Below the pieces are notes generated by a model that was given only the letters and a program-made list of their open reading frames with translations, had not been told where the DNA came from and did not search any database. Shown in pieces: positions 35,201-42,979 of a stretch of 64,000 bases of DNA. The stretch is taken from positions 1 to 64,000 of the forward strand of contig JAPPES010000097.1 of NCBI GenBank assembly GCA_028824125.1. Reading direction: 5' to 3'. Position 1 is the first letter of the stretch. Each line of letters opens with the position of its first letter. A program made the position numbers and the translations under genes. Source of the DNA: Candidatus Poribacteria bacterium. Its GTDB lineage: Bacteria; Poribacteria; WGA-4E; WGA-3G.

Positions 35201-36939
35201 TCAATTCCGGGAAGAAAAGCTGCATCCGAAAACGCATTGACAGCCTCTTGGTATGCCGCTACAGACTTTTGAAGATATTCCATATTAAAATTGTCGGTGG
35301 CGTCACCTTCTTGATAACCTTCAGGTATCGCGGCTTCGTAGTATGAACGCCCTTCAAAGAATTTTCCCATCAGCTTGATAAGATGGAACTTCGGCAGCGG
35401 GCGATAATCCCACAACTTCGCGTATTCTTCGGCGGCTTCAATGTACTGCTTAAATTCAGTGCGTTTGATGTTAGCAAAATTGAGTTGTACCTCTGCAGCC
35501 ATAATATCGAACTCGTTATCGTTCCGATTTTTTTCAATAAACTCGCGCGCAACTTTCTCTAATTCTGCCTTACGATCCAAGTCGTTCAATGTCCAAATTA
35601 CACCATACACAGCGTGTGGTACAAAGGAGTCTTCTGGAAAATCGTCAACGGTTTTTTGGTACCATTCTAACGCCAGCTCAAGGGTCGCTTTCCACTCTTC
35701 TGTCTCGCCGGTTTCCCGTTGGTCCGTCCCAAGTTGGTAATATGCTTCGCCAACTTGGACCGAAGAATAAGGAGTCAAACTGAGTTCTGCGGCTTCTTCG
35801 TTTTGCATTTCACTTTTTTCGTGGTCAATAACCGCTTGATACGAAATGGCCGCATCGCTCCATCGCTTCAATCGGAACTGGCTGTCAGCTATACCGAGTT
35901 TGGCATCCCCAATGAGTGTGCTTTCCGGATATTCGTCTATCAGTTTCGTGTAGGAAACAATAGCGTTTTCATAGTCAGCTTGCTCGAAATACGTTTGCCC
36001 AATGGTAGACTGAATATCAGATTGCACTTCTCGGTCTCCTGTATTTTGAATTGCCAACTCGTAGTTAACGCGTGCGTTGTCGTAATCTTTCTGTTTCGCA
36101 TAAATCTGTCCTTGGTCGAAGTACGCTGCGGTAACAAGTTGATGTTCCGGAAATTGTGCAATGAAGTTGGTATAACGACTGATAGCGTCATCATGTCTGT
36201 CAAGTTGGTTTAAACAGTAAGCGGCTTTATACATAGATTCGGCATGCAGGTCAGGATAGTTCTTAAACTCCTCAGTCGCGAATTTATCGAATTCCGGGTA
36301 AGCCTGTTCATAGTTACTTTCTTTCAGAAATGATTCGGCGATGAGCATCTGCGCGTCATCCTTGAATTCGGAGTTAGGAAAACCAACGAGAATATTATTG
36401 AAAGCGGTTCGAGATTCCTCATATTTTCCTAACTTATAGTTCAATTGACCGATAGCGTACCATCCATTCTCTACCCGTAGGCTGTTGGGGAAGTTTTCGA
36501 TTAACTGTTTGAACTTTGCTTCAGCAAGTTCAAATTTTTCAGTTTTATATAGAATATGTCCCCATAGGTATGTTAACCCTTCTTGGTGTTGGGCTATAGT
36601 AGCGGTAGGGGCAACTTTTTCAATAAACTCAAGCGCAGTGTCAAAGTGGTTGACATCGCCTGACACCTCTGCAAGTCGAGAATAGCAGACAGCGATTTGA
36701 AAGTTGGCAAGCGTTGTAAAATCTTTATCAATCACATCGGTTTTTACACCACGTTTCGTCGATTCTTCAAGGGCCTCAGTATATTTGACAATCGCCCCTT
36801 CATAATCCGCTTGATCATATAACTCTTTAGCGGAATAAAAGAGTTGTTCCACTTTTTTGGAACTGCCCATCATAAATGGTGAGAGGAGTGCGACTACAAG
36901 GGCGAGACCTCCAATAATGCCCAAAATTCTTGGATTCAT
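32230..36939 (-). CDS. Very large membrane-anchored TPR protein
   Basis: A 1569-residue protein. Residues ~7-25 (LGIIGGLALVVALLSPFMM) are a membrane anchor or uncleaved signal. Nearly all the rest is made of tetratricopeptide units of ~35 residues with the usual pattern (DYEGAIVKYTEALE, YEESRTAFNNILVGFPNSEF, DYDNARVNYELAIQNTGD, DYENAIVSYTKLIDEYPEST, RYEEALAAYKSFVEKFPNSD, QYKKAIVEYDKVRQ), several of the YbgF/BamD-like kind with FPNS turns. AAAGGAG precedes the ATG. It is the last gene after an ECF sigma and anti-sigma gene and is likely in their regulon. A scaffold for envelope assembly is inference. Confidence 0.9.
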   Translation of the reverse strand: MNPRILGIIGGLALVVALLSPFMMGSSKKVEQLFYSAKELYDQADYEGAIVKYTEALEESTKRGVKTDVIDKDFTTLANFQIAVCYSRLAEVSGDVNHFDTALEFIEKVAPTATIAQHQEGLTYLWGHILYKTEKFELAEAKFKQLIENFPNSLRVENGWYAIGQLNYKLGKYEESRTAFNNILVGFPNSEFKDDAQMLIAESFLKESNYEQAYPEFDKFATEEFKNYPDLHAESMYKAAYCLNQLDRHDDAISRYTNFIAQFPEHQLVTAAYFDQGQIYAKQKDYDNARVNYELAIQNTGDREVQSDIQSTIGQTYFEQADYENAIVSYTKLIDEYPESTLIGDAKLGIADSQFRLKRWSDAAISYQAVIDHEKSEMQNEEAAELSLTPYSSVQVGEAYYQLGTDQRETGETEEWKATLELALEWYQKTVDDFPEDSFVPHAVYGVIWTLNDLDRKAELEKVAREFIEKNRNDNEFDIMAAEVQLNFANIKRTEFKQYIEAAEEYAKLWDYRPLPKFHLIKLMGKFFEGRSYYEAAIPEGYQEGDATDNFNMEYLQKSVAAYQEAVNAFSDAAFLPGIEEGRYQDFKERIAQIEACLMNEALSHEMLGAWDAARQRYAMIPEESEYYERALLLTANSYVRQGDKSQAITYYNSILPKLEDKNNLSLAEIKLADLLRAEERFEEAAAEYQAVVDRNPAGEYADDALYFVGLCYYNASVNKPELVEKAAEAFNKVVNEYPDSPNVIEAYHGLVLVYHDAAQKHGDTAKWPFVLQTADAANEKFSDSDDELVLQTLGRIDLIKATALESINADDIDGLVVNLQRIIDNPGASEDARIRSQLKIGHTYYKKERYEEALAAYKSFVEKFPNSDIVPSAQYQVAVCYYQIAQKEEDAGAAQLAYTNAAGAAEKVAEITENVDNLISAGYTLGLAKLGLKDTQAAIKAFKQVTALEGKTEDETRQNLISQAHSRLAELLSSVGDYAAAVKEYEYIIANTEDDDLRGRSYFAMAYAQDEYLKVYDEALKNYQNAIQLADDLIKAQSYYRMGLIYQEKVNQPDKALEAFQTLRNKYSTEQKNTGVASMVADAGLRRSELLVKLGRLEEAIAEEVVSVEALKSSPTATVSQKVAAQYQLGFLYSDKARTQYPEELPPGFDLKPYIETSSSAAAAFFEVSKLASPVEKADKQAVIPYVERSLFQAGQIYYSLGVGFKRRAALLQAIDPLKDFIKFADMGVFPASNELTGNVETALTYLASANFDLGRMQVGLDEEMSPQAVAYFDKSVKVFKDLVKRYPNAKDAALWQYQAGEAYYTTEQYKKAIVEYDKVRQINRSHEKSPESLYAIATCYQFLSDAAKDAGDAAAEKAFLDKLFETNEILVKEYKDSKFAGEAFINIGNKHYNAALAPDIEAPEQIALFQQAIENYKRALAAPGLSAESKNTAQSFLTETETSLALNEYKYAYALLNKRASKKSEIERAIELFKAITKNYAATKFGDLSYGELGKAYTMLAGEEENYFAHALYYFQVLPKKYATVPPADSQVKDAIEYCIDKVNQIQPYMQQKNIPPLKEAPENGNE

Positions 36940-37069
36940 TACATTCTCCTTTTAGATATAAATAAAAGAAACCAGGGAACTCAAAAATATTTCCCCGTTA
37001 ATTTTCAAAATGCGGACGGAACCGTAGGAACCGCCTGTCTTTTGCAAATCTACCTTGATTTGCAATTGG

Positions 37070-37984
37070 TTACAATTTACTTGTGTTATAAAGTTCTGGT
37101 ATAGCAGGTATAGAAAGTACTTCTGAAGGCACATTCATCAATTTGTCAACAAACCTGGGCAACCTCCGATGCTTCCGTTTATATTTCTCTGAGAAGGGGG
37201 CAACTTGAAGTTCCAACGGAAGTGCGACATAATTAGCATCTTGTAATGGTGATTTCCTACTTAAGATGTCAGGTTGTGCATAAACGATCAGTTCGGAACC
37301 AACAGTATCGTTCGGAACAGAACGATCATTGTCAATATGCATAACAATAATATGTCCTTCTGTCTCAGTCGTTAAGGGGTCGGTCAATTTCCAATAACCT
37401 ACTTTCTCCACATCAGTTGCAGAGGTTGTTGAACTGACTTCACTCAGAGCTGTTTGTTTTGCTTTACGATCATTGTAGATCCCATGCCGTAACTCCGATT
37501 TTTCGTCACCATTAGTAGGTTCATCTACTTCTTGTAGATACACCTTAGGTGGCAATGAAACTTCTTGTTTTGGCAGATGCGTTACGACAAACCCTGCTAC
37601 GATTAACACGAAAAGCATCCCTAATGGAAACGCATTCACCCTGATAAAACTATATCTACCAAAACTTTGACGAAGTTGTGTAAGCAGAGACCAAGTGAAC
37701 TGTAGCACCGAGGTTTTTAGACGCTGCTTTAGCGGGGTAGGTCCTTTGTTTTCAATGCAACGGTGCAACTCTACCTCAAATTGATGGTAGTAATTATCAG
37801 GTGCTTCAGGTTCAACATAGAAATCAACAACAAGATCACGGGTCTTTTTGAGAGCGTTGACTTCATGTTGACATACTAAACAGAGCTGTAGATGTGCCTC
37901 AACCTTCGCTGTATCGCGTGTTGAAAGCGTCTCATCTATGTAATCTGATATAAAATGTTGTATCGCGTTACACTTCAGTTTCAT
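37070..37984 (-). CDS. Anti-sigma factor with zinc-finger (zf-HC2) domain
   Basis: Likely binds and silences the adjacent ECF sigma factor. The amino terminus (KLKCNAIQHFISDYIDETLS...HLQLCLVCQHEVNALKK) gives the His-x3-Cys-x2-Cys zinc anti-sigma signature. One membrane helix (about 145-163, FPLGMLFVLIVAGFVVTHL) puts the remaining ~145 residues outside. I prefer the ATG at 37984 because homologues start there; a GTG at 38002 would add six residues, and neither has a strong ribosome binding site. It lies 82 bases or more after the sigma gene. Confidence 0.85.
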   Translation of the reverse strand: MKLKCNAIQHFISDYIDETLSTRDTAKVEAHLQLCLVCQHEVNALKKTRDLVVDFYVEPEAPDNYYHQFEVELHRCIENKGPTPLKQRLKTSVLQFTWSLLTQLRQSFGRYSFIRVNAFPLGMLFVLIVAGFVVTHLPKQEVSLPPKVYLQEVDEPTNGDEKSELRHGIYNDRKAKQTALSEVSSTTSATDVEKVGYWKLTDPLTTETEGHIIVMHIDNDRSVPNDTVGSELIVYAQPDILSRKSPLQDANYVALPLELQVAPFSEKYKRKHRRLPRFVDKLMNVPSEVLSIPAIPELYNTSKL

Positions 37985-38083
37985 AACTTTGTCAGTTTCC
38001 ACGTTTTATTCTGTTTACTGGAAACCGCTCCTAAAAGTATAATTTAAATACTTTTGATTTACTAGCAATAGTGGGAAAACCCG

Positions 38084-38671
38084 TTAAAATTCGGAGTTTG
38101 CATCAACGTACGGCTTTAACAACGTTCTAAGCTGTTTTCGGGCATAGTGCAAACGTGAACGGACTGTTCCCTCAGAACAATTTAAAATTGATGCTATCTC
38201 CGGATGTGTTAATCCTTCTAATTCATGGAGAATTACCACAATTCGATGTTTAAGTGAGAGGCTGTTAACCGCTTTTGTTACCCAGTGTCGTAATTCTGCC
38301 TGCTCCGCTTGGACTTGCGGGTCATTCGCTATCTCCGCTTTTTGCCGCACATCTGGATGAAATTCGGATTCTTCCGTAGTCACAAGCGGAGATTCACGGC
38401 GTCTTCTACGCCGTTTGACGAAGTTGAGTGACTCATTGACAGCTATTCGATACACCCACGTTTCAAAAGCTGCCTCCTGCCGAAAGGTATGGATTGAATG
38501 ATAGACCTTAATAAAGGTCTCTTGCATAACATCGTTAGCGTCCTCATGGTTTCTGGTAATCTGCATCGCGAGACGGTGCACCATCCGTTTGTATTTTTCA
38601 ATCAATGGTGCTAACGCTGTTTCATCTCCTTCACGGAGATGGTCAATGAGCAAGGCTTCAGTTCGTTCCAC
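38084..38671 (-). CDS. ECF-type RNA polymerase sigma factor
   Basis: A 195-residue sigma-70 family factor of the RpoE type. Region 2 is seen in YKRMVHRLAMQITRNHEDANDVMQETFIKVY and AAFETWVYRIAVNESLNFVKRRRRR, and region 4 in LSLKHRIVVILHELEGLTHPEIASILNCSEGTVRSRLHYARKQL. A basic, acidic linker joins them. Translation starts at GTG 38671, with AAGGAG 8 bases upstream. It is followed by its probable anti-sigma factor and the TPR protein. Confidence 0.94.
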   Translation of the reverse strand: MERTEALLIDHLREGDETALAPLIEKYKRMVHRLAMQITRNHEDANDVMQETFIKVYHSIHTFRQEAAFETWVYRIAVNESLNFVKRRRRRRESPLVTTEESEFHPDVRQKAEIANDPQVQAEQAELRHWVTKAVNSLSLKHRIVVILHELEGLTHPEIASILNCSEGTVRSRLHYARKQLRTLLKPYVDANSEF

Positions 38672-38699
38672 GTAAAATTCTCCTTCGGCTTCTATTATA

Positions 38700-38751
38700 T
38701 TTAGACAACGCTATTTTAAAAACCGTTCATTTTTTTCTAAACATTATAGCA
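38700..38751 (-). promoter_or_regulatory. Promoter region of the ECF sigma operon
   Basis: On the minus strand, TGCTATAAT (38751-38743) is an extended -10 box without a clear -35. Closer to the gene, GAAC (38728-38725) and GTCTAA (38706-38701), 18 bases apart, resemble ECF promoter elements and could be an autoregulated start. Confidence 0.4.
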
Positions 38752-38826
38752 TAAATTTACAAATTGCATATATAAAAAAAGACTCTGTCCATATTAACGT
38801 GAGTTCATAATAATATAGAACGGACG

Positions 38827-38950
38827 CATGAAGATTAATTTTTTAATTCGGGCCTTTTCTGTCCAATGCAAGTGTACTCCCTTGTTGGCGAGGCGGGGAA
38901 TGCCTAAACGGCATTCATACCGTTGATTTCTTCCTAACCTTGCCACATTA
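38827..38950. repeat. Truncated MITE-like element (GAAGATTAAT family)
   Basis: Starts with GCATGAAGATTAATTTTTTA (38826-38845) and carries GGCGAGGCGGGGAATGCC and GGCATTCATACCGTTGATTT as in the 16077-16236 copy, but its right end after CCTTGCCACATTACC is replaced by the next element. Confidence 0.65.
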
Positions 38951-39204
38951 CCAAATTAACGCGATTCCTCTCGGTAGGCGGGGAATCATGGCGAATGCGC
39001 CAAATACTAACCTAAGTTGCCACCTATTTGTGAATGCTCTTGTAGGAGGGGTTTCTAACCCCGATTTATAACAGAAAACATAAGAATCAGCGGAAATGCC
39101 CTGTTTTTTTCGTAAAAAGCAGCGTCCTCCATCTCGAAATTTTGTAAGTAGCAACTTGAGTTAATACTAATAAAACAAGATAAATCCTGTTGATTTGGTA
39201 TAAT
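38946..39204. repeat. TACCAA-ended element with altered middle
   Basis: Begins ATTACCAAATTAACGCGATT (38947-38966) with GGTAGGCGGGGAATCATGGC after it, and ends AACAAGATAAATCCTGTTGA (39174-39193) then TTTGGTATAA. These are the two ends of the 16239-16371 element in opposite orientation, but 39007-39160 is unrelated to the middle of that copy, so the element has been interrupted or recombined. The unrelated middle includes TAGGAGGGGTTTCTAACCCC, shared in type with 48566-48640. No gene was seen in this 620-base gap. Confidence 0.6.
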
Positions 39205-39238
39205 ACCCGAAACAAGCAAATTACGTAAACCCATCCAT

Positions 39239-39276
39239 AAAAAAGGACAGCGCATCAGAGATACGCTGTCCTTTTT
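39239..39276 (-). terminator. Terminator of the Ig-like lipoprotein gene
   Basis: AAAAAGGACAGCG (39240-39252) pairs with CGCTGTCCTTTTT (39264-39276), loop of 11; on the minus strand it lies 18 bases after the gene and ends in a T-run. Confidence 0.85.
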
Positions 39277-39294
39277 AGCAAAATAGTCGAAAAT

Positions 39295-39948
39295 TTACTC
39301 TTTAGCTTTAGTGGTAAAAGTGATGCTGACATCAGCTTCGTTACCAGCACCGTCTTTGACCGTACCTGCGACTTCGTACTCGGTTTCGTTGCTGAGTTCT
39401 TGACCAGCATTTCCTGTAAGGGTGATCGTATCGCCATCCGTAGCGGATGTCCAACCGACATCATCATCACCATCCATTAGCATGAGATCACCTGTGACAG
39501 GTTCACTGAATGTAACCTCTATGCCATCTTCAAACACGTCCGCGGGATCAACGCCTTCAGCGCCATCCTTAGGACTGCTGGCGGTAACTTCTGGTGCGGT
39601 TTCATCTGCGGCAACGACGGTATAGTTGAGCGTATGCCCATCTGCGCCGCCATTTTCCCAGGTAAGATTAAGGGCAAGCGCGCCAATTGGGAAACCATCT
39701 GCCGGTGCCGTGATGGTCCGGGACTTACCAGTCCCACTAACTGTGCCAGCACTGGCTTCTACGGCACCAGGATTATTGTCAAATGTGACTTTGACACTAC
39801 CGTTTGCCGCGAGATCGCCGCTTGCGGGTTCAGCACTTACAAATGCTGCATCTGGAGTTGGTTCTGGATCATCGCCTCCACAACCGACCATGTAAACGGC
39901 GAACAGGGCTGTCATGACTATTGCCAAGGTTCTAAAAAAAAGTTTCAT
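39295..39948 (-). CDS. Lipoprotein with Ig-like (Big_5 type) domains
   Basis: A 217-residue lipoprotein: LFFRTLAIVMTALFAVYMVGCGGDD carries a lipobox with Cys23. Two Ig-like domains follow. The second has the Big_5 pattern TASSPKDGAEGVDPADVFEDGIEVTFSEPVTGD ... ITLTGNAGQELSNETEYEVAGTVKDGAGNEAD, and the first is a diverged copy (AEPASGDLAANGSVKVTFDNNPG). AAGGAG lies before the ATG. GC content is visibly higher than in the flanks, giving long open frames on the other strand. Likely a surface or adhesive protein. Confidence 0.82.
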   Translation of the reverse strand: MKLFFRTLAIVMTALFAVYMVGCGGDDPEPTPDAAFVSAEPASGDLAANGSVKVTFDNNPGAVEASAGTVSGTGKSRTITAPADGFPIGALALNLTWENGGADGHTLNYTVVAADETAPEVTASSPKDGAEGVDPADVFEDGIEVTFSEPVTGDLMLMDGDDDVGWTSATDGDTITLTGNAGQELSNETEYEVAGTVKDGAGNEADVSITFTTKAKE

Positions 39949-40452
39949 GAGTAAGTAACTCCTTAATTAAGGTTTATCAGAATATTAAGGTACCCGAAAA
40001 TCGGGCACAGATTAAAACTTCATATAAAGATGGAGTCCCCGTCTCGTTATTTATTCGTTTCGACGAAAGTGCCGGAAACCTGCCATCATGTCAATGTTTA
40101 GTCAAGTAATTTTCAGACTATTTCGTTGTCTTCCTCTGTAAAGCCAGGGGATAGACAATGCTTTGAGAATAAAACTTTCTGCAGAACTGTAATGTAACCT
40201 TTTGAAACTATTAGATAGGTTATTTTCAGTTCCGAAAGTCAATACCCAAATTCTATACCTCTAAGTTTAGCAAATTTTGCATAATCTGTAAAGGTAAAAA
40301 TCGATTTCGCTGATAATTATACAAAATATTACTTATTTTGTAAAGCGAAAACTAAAAATTTTTAATAAATTTGCTATAGATTAACATAAATTAAAATGTT
40401 TTTCAAGTAAAAATGACACATGTGCATTAAAATTTTACAAAATTTGAAATAT
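39949..40452. other. Gap upstream of the Ig-like lipoprotein gene
   Basis: About 500 bases without a gene. GTACCCGA (39990-39997) and TCGGGCAC (40001-40008) form a tight hairpin (one G-U) in the expected leader of the lipoprotein mRNA. On the minus strand TCGTCGAAACGA near 40058-40069 is a second small hairpin, and TGGAG/CCATC-type pairing around 40030-40085 could extend it. The stretch 40230-40450 is very A/T-rich. No riboswitch class was matched. Confidence 0.4.
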
Positions 40453-41430
40453 TTAACTTTTTTGATGTTCAAAAAGTGGCATTTGTTCAATTGTCGTTCC
40501 GATAACGGCGTTCTGAAGACGTTCAGGATGTGTCAGCATGTCAACAACTGTTCCAAGTTGGTCTGGTAAAAAAGGCAAAGCACCGCTTCTAATAAGTTGA
40601 CGTGTCCCTTCACTATATTGATTGTGTGCGTTCCACTGGCATGCAAAAACAGGACGGTCATGTAGCTGCGCGTATCGTGCCGTGTGCATTGCCCCTCCCT
40701 CTTTAGAAGTTTCAACCACTACCGTAGCCATAGAAAGTCCACTAATAATTCGATTACGTAAAACCAGATTGGCAGGTTTTGGTGGGGTTGGAAATGGATG
40801 CTCTGAAAAAAGACACCCAGCTTCATAAATTTTTACAGCAAGCTCACGGTTTTCAGATGGATAGATAGATGATAAATCAGTTGATACAACCCCAATAGTT
40901 GTTCCGTTTACCCCTAACGCGCCATAATGTGCATTTGTATCTATACCGCTTGCGAGCCCACTTACTACGGTAAAACCTGCTTCAACTAAGCGAATCGAGA
41001 GTTCAAGGGTTACATTAATACTTTCAACCGCCGGGCGTTTACTTCCTACAATTGCAACGCACTGTTCGTTTGCCTCAGATAATTTACCAGCTCTGCAAAG
41101 CACTGTTGGTGCATCCGGCACAGATTTTAGCAGTGTTGGATATTTAGCATCTTCAGGAAAAAGCACCTCTATACCCTGGTTCGTCAATTCCTCCAATTTC
41201 TGACGTAATTCGGCTAATTTGTTACGGGCAGTCAATATCCGTGACGCTAAGATAGGGTTGAAATGTGGCAACTGTACTATTTCAACAAGTTCTGCATCAA
41301 AGATACGTTCTACGCTACCGAAACGTGTTAACAGGCGTTTGAACCGAACTGCACCAATGCCTTCAACCGAAGCAAGCGCAAACAAGTATTCCCGATGTCT
41401 CTTTTCATCTGTTTCGGTTGAATGTGACAT
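40453..41430 (-). CDS. dprA: DNA-processing protein DprA
   Basis: Loads RecA on incoming single-stranded DNA in natural transformation. The 325-residue protein has an amino-terminal helix-hairpin-helix-like region (LASVEGIGAVRFKRLLTRFGS), then the Rossmann-like core with VAIVGSKRPA, VSGLASGIDTNAHYGAL, SENRELA, RNRIISGLSMATVVVETSKEGGAMHTARYA. The carboxy-terminal winged helix is not obvious. No other competence genes are in the window. The ATG at 41430 has a weak GTCGGA upstream. Confidence 0.93.
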   Translation of the reverse strand: MSHSTETDEKRHREYLFALASVEGIGAVRFKRLLTRFGSVERIFDAELVEIVQLPHFNPILASRILTARNKLAELRQKLEELTNQGIEVLFPEDAKYPTLLKSVPDAPTVLCRAGKLSEANEQCVAIVGSKRPAVESINVTLELSIRLVEAGFTVVSGLASGIDTNAHYGALGVNGTTIGVVSTDLSSIYPSENRELAVKIYEAGCLFSEHPFPTPPKPANLVLRNRIISGLSMATVVVETSKEGGAMHTARYAQLHDRPVFACQWNAHNQYSEGTRQLIRSGALPFLPDQLGTVVDMLTHPERLQNAVIGTTIEQMPLFEHQKS

Positions 41431-41622
41431 TCCGACAGTAGAATTCTCCCAAAAGTTAATTCAAGAACTGAAATTTACAAGATAAAATACCAAATCTTTG
41501 TTCTACAACTATAATATTAATGTAACACATATTGGCAAATTTTTCAACAGTAAAATGACTACATTACCTTCAATTGAGAAAATCTCAACAATTGAATGTC
41601 TCTGACATTACCTTCCAAAAGG

Positions 41623-41651
41623 TTGACTTTCAGTTAAATATTTGATATACT
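41623..41651 (+). promoter_or_regulatory. Promoter of the WD40 gene
   Basis: TTGACT at 41623-41628 and TATACT at 41646-41651 with a 17-base spacer, 68 bases before the ATG of the 300-residue WD40 protein. Confidence 0.7.
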
Positions 41652-41718
41652 TGCAGAAAGACCTAATAAATTGTAAAATTCAAATATATCTTGCACACGC
41701 CCTTGGACAGTAAACAAA

Positions 41719-42621
41719 ATGGATAACAATGAATTGTTCAGCAGCAACACTCAATCTGAACTGCCACCGAGTTTTAAGGAAAGACTTAATAAAAAGCAGA
41801 TAACTGATATCGCGTCTTCACCAGACGGATCACGACTTGCTGCGGGCGGTGACGATCGAATTTGGGTATACGATTTATCCAATGGCGCACAAATTGCGAT
41901 GCTTGCAGGGCATTTGGACCGGATACGTGCAGTGGCGTTCGCATCAGATAATCGCACCCTTGCCAGTGCAAGTGAGGACAGTACCCTTCGATTATGGGAC
42001 ACAGATACTGCAAACGAAATAGCAACACTCGCGGGAGAATCCTCAAGTTTAGTGAGCGCGTTAGCATCATCTCCAGACGGTGTGCCGTTGACCGCCTGGA
42101 ACGAAGAGACAGCGCGTTTGTTGTCTGGATCAACTGCTGACCCCAGCAGAATTAGAGCCTTAACCTTCTCATCTGATGGAGATACGCTTGTCAGTGGCGG
42201 TGCGGACGGTAAGATTAGAGTATGGGAATTGGAAACCGGTCGGCAGTTGTCTTCTATTGCAGCGCATGATGGATTAGTTTTGTCCCTTGCATTCTCTCCT
42301 GATAGAAAACTGCTTGCCAGTGGCGGATCAGACACCACGGTGCGGTTATGGGAATTGGACAGTAAACATCTTCTTTCAACCTTTACCGCACATTCAGATT
42401 CGGTAAATGCGTTAGCGTTCTCTCTTGATAGTCAAATACTTGCGAGTGGCGGGAGAGATCCAGAAATCCGATTGTGGGACGTGAAGGTGATGGGGCACAT
42501 GTCCAACATACCAGCACCAGAAGGTTTTGTATGGGAATTGGCTTTTTGGGAAAATAACAAAGCCGATGGACAGATGCTTGTCAGTGTTAGCAGAGATGGT
42601 GTGCTTTCTATTAGGGAATAG
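41719..42621 (+). CDS. Cytoplasmic WD40-repeat protein, single propeller
   Basis: A 300-residue protein without signal peptide. Seven ~42-residue WD units can be counted from residue ~28 to the end (ITDIASSPDGSRLAAGGDDRIWVYD; IRAVAFASDNRTLASASEDSTLRLWD; a degenerate third unit; IRALTFSSDGDTLVSGGADGKIRVWE; VLSLAFSPDRKLLASGGSDTTVRLWE; VNALAFSLDSQILASGGRDPEIRLWD; VWELAFWEN...DGVLSIRE), enough for one beta-propeller. The degenerate third unit (LTAWNEETARLLSG) has lost the WD ending. It is probably a protein-binding platform. A repeat element follows. Confidence 0.88.
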   Translation: MDNNELFSSNTQSELPPSFKERLNKKQITDIASSPDGSRLAAGGDDRIWVYDLSNGAQIAMLAGHLDRIRAVAFASDNRTLASASEDSTLRLWDTDTANEIATLAGESSSLVSALASSPDGVPLTAWNEETARLLSGSTADPSRIRALTFSSDGDTLVSGGADGKIRVWELETGRQLSSIAAHDGLVLSLAFSPDRKLLASGGSDTTVRLWELDSKHLLSTFTAHSDSVNALAFSLDSQILASGGRDPEIRLWDVKVMGHMSNIPAPEGFVWELAFWENNKADGQMLVSVSRDGVLSIRE

Positions 42622-42680
42622 ATATGACATTTCAATATGATCGTGATGTAGATATTTGTATATGGTGAAAAATACAAATA

Positions 42681-42780
42681 ATTATACACTTACCTCCCAC
42701 GGTAGGCGAGGCGGGGAACGCCTATAGGCGTTCATACCGTTGATTTCTTCCTAACCTCGCTGGTGCAGAGTGTATAAAAA
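42681..42780. repeat. Small inverted-repeat element
   Basis: ATTATACACT (42681-42690) and AGTGTATAAA (42769-42778) are inverted ends; the inside carries GGCGAGGCGGGGAACGCC, GGCGTTCATACCGTTGATTT and CTAACCTCGCTGGTGCAG, as in the other copies. It is followed by AATTCTAAAATCTACTATAT, the outer-family end. Confidence 0.6.
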
Positions 42781-42797
42781 ATTCTAAAATCTACTAT

Positions 42798-42968
42798 ATA
42801 AACACTTGTGAACCTTATCCAGAACAAGAAAGCGAAGAATTTAAGGATGAAATTCTAGTAAGATTCAACCCGAAAACAAGTGAAATCGAAAATCTTGAAG
42901 TTTTATTTTTCTCTACGCGTTTGTTACGGGAAGAACTCTTTCAATTGCCAATTTCTGCACGTTTGTAA
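42798..42968 (+). pseudogene. 5'-truncated DUF2283-like gene fragment
   Basis: The frame ending with TAA at 42966-42968 reads ...CEPYPEQESEEFKDEILVRF then NPKTSEIENLEVLFFSTRLL then REELFQLPISARL. This resembles the end of DUF2283 proteins (from memory), but its expected start is missing: the frame runs back into the right end of the repeat element at 42681-42800. No start codon or ribosome binding site is visible. Confidence 0.55.
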
Positions 42969-42979
42969 TTATCCAAAAC

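Noticed and set aside
35719-36213. A 164-residue plus-strand frame within the TPR gene
   Set aside because: Antisense to regular TPR units; codon phase follows the TPR gene.
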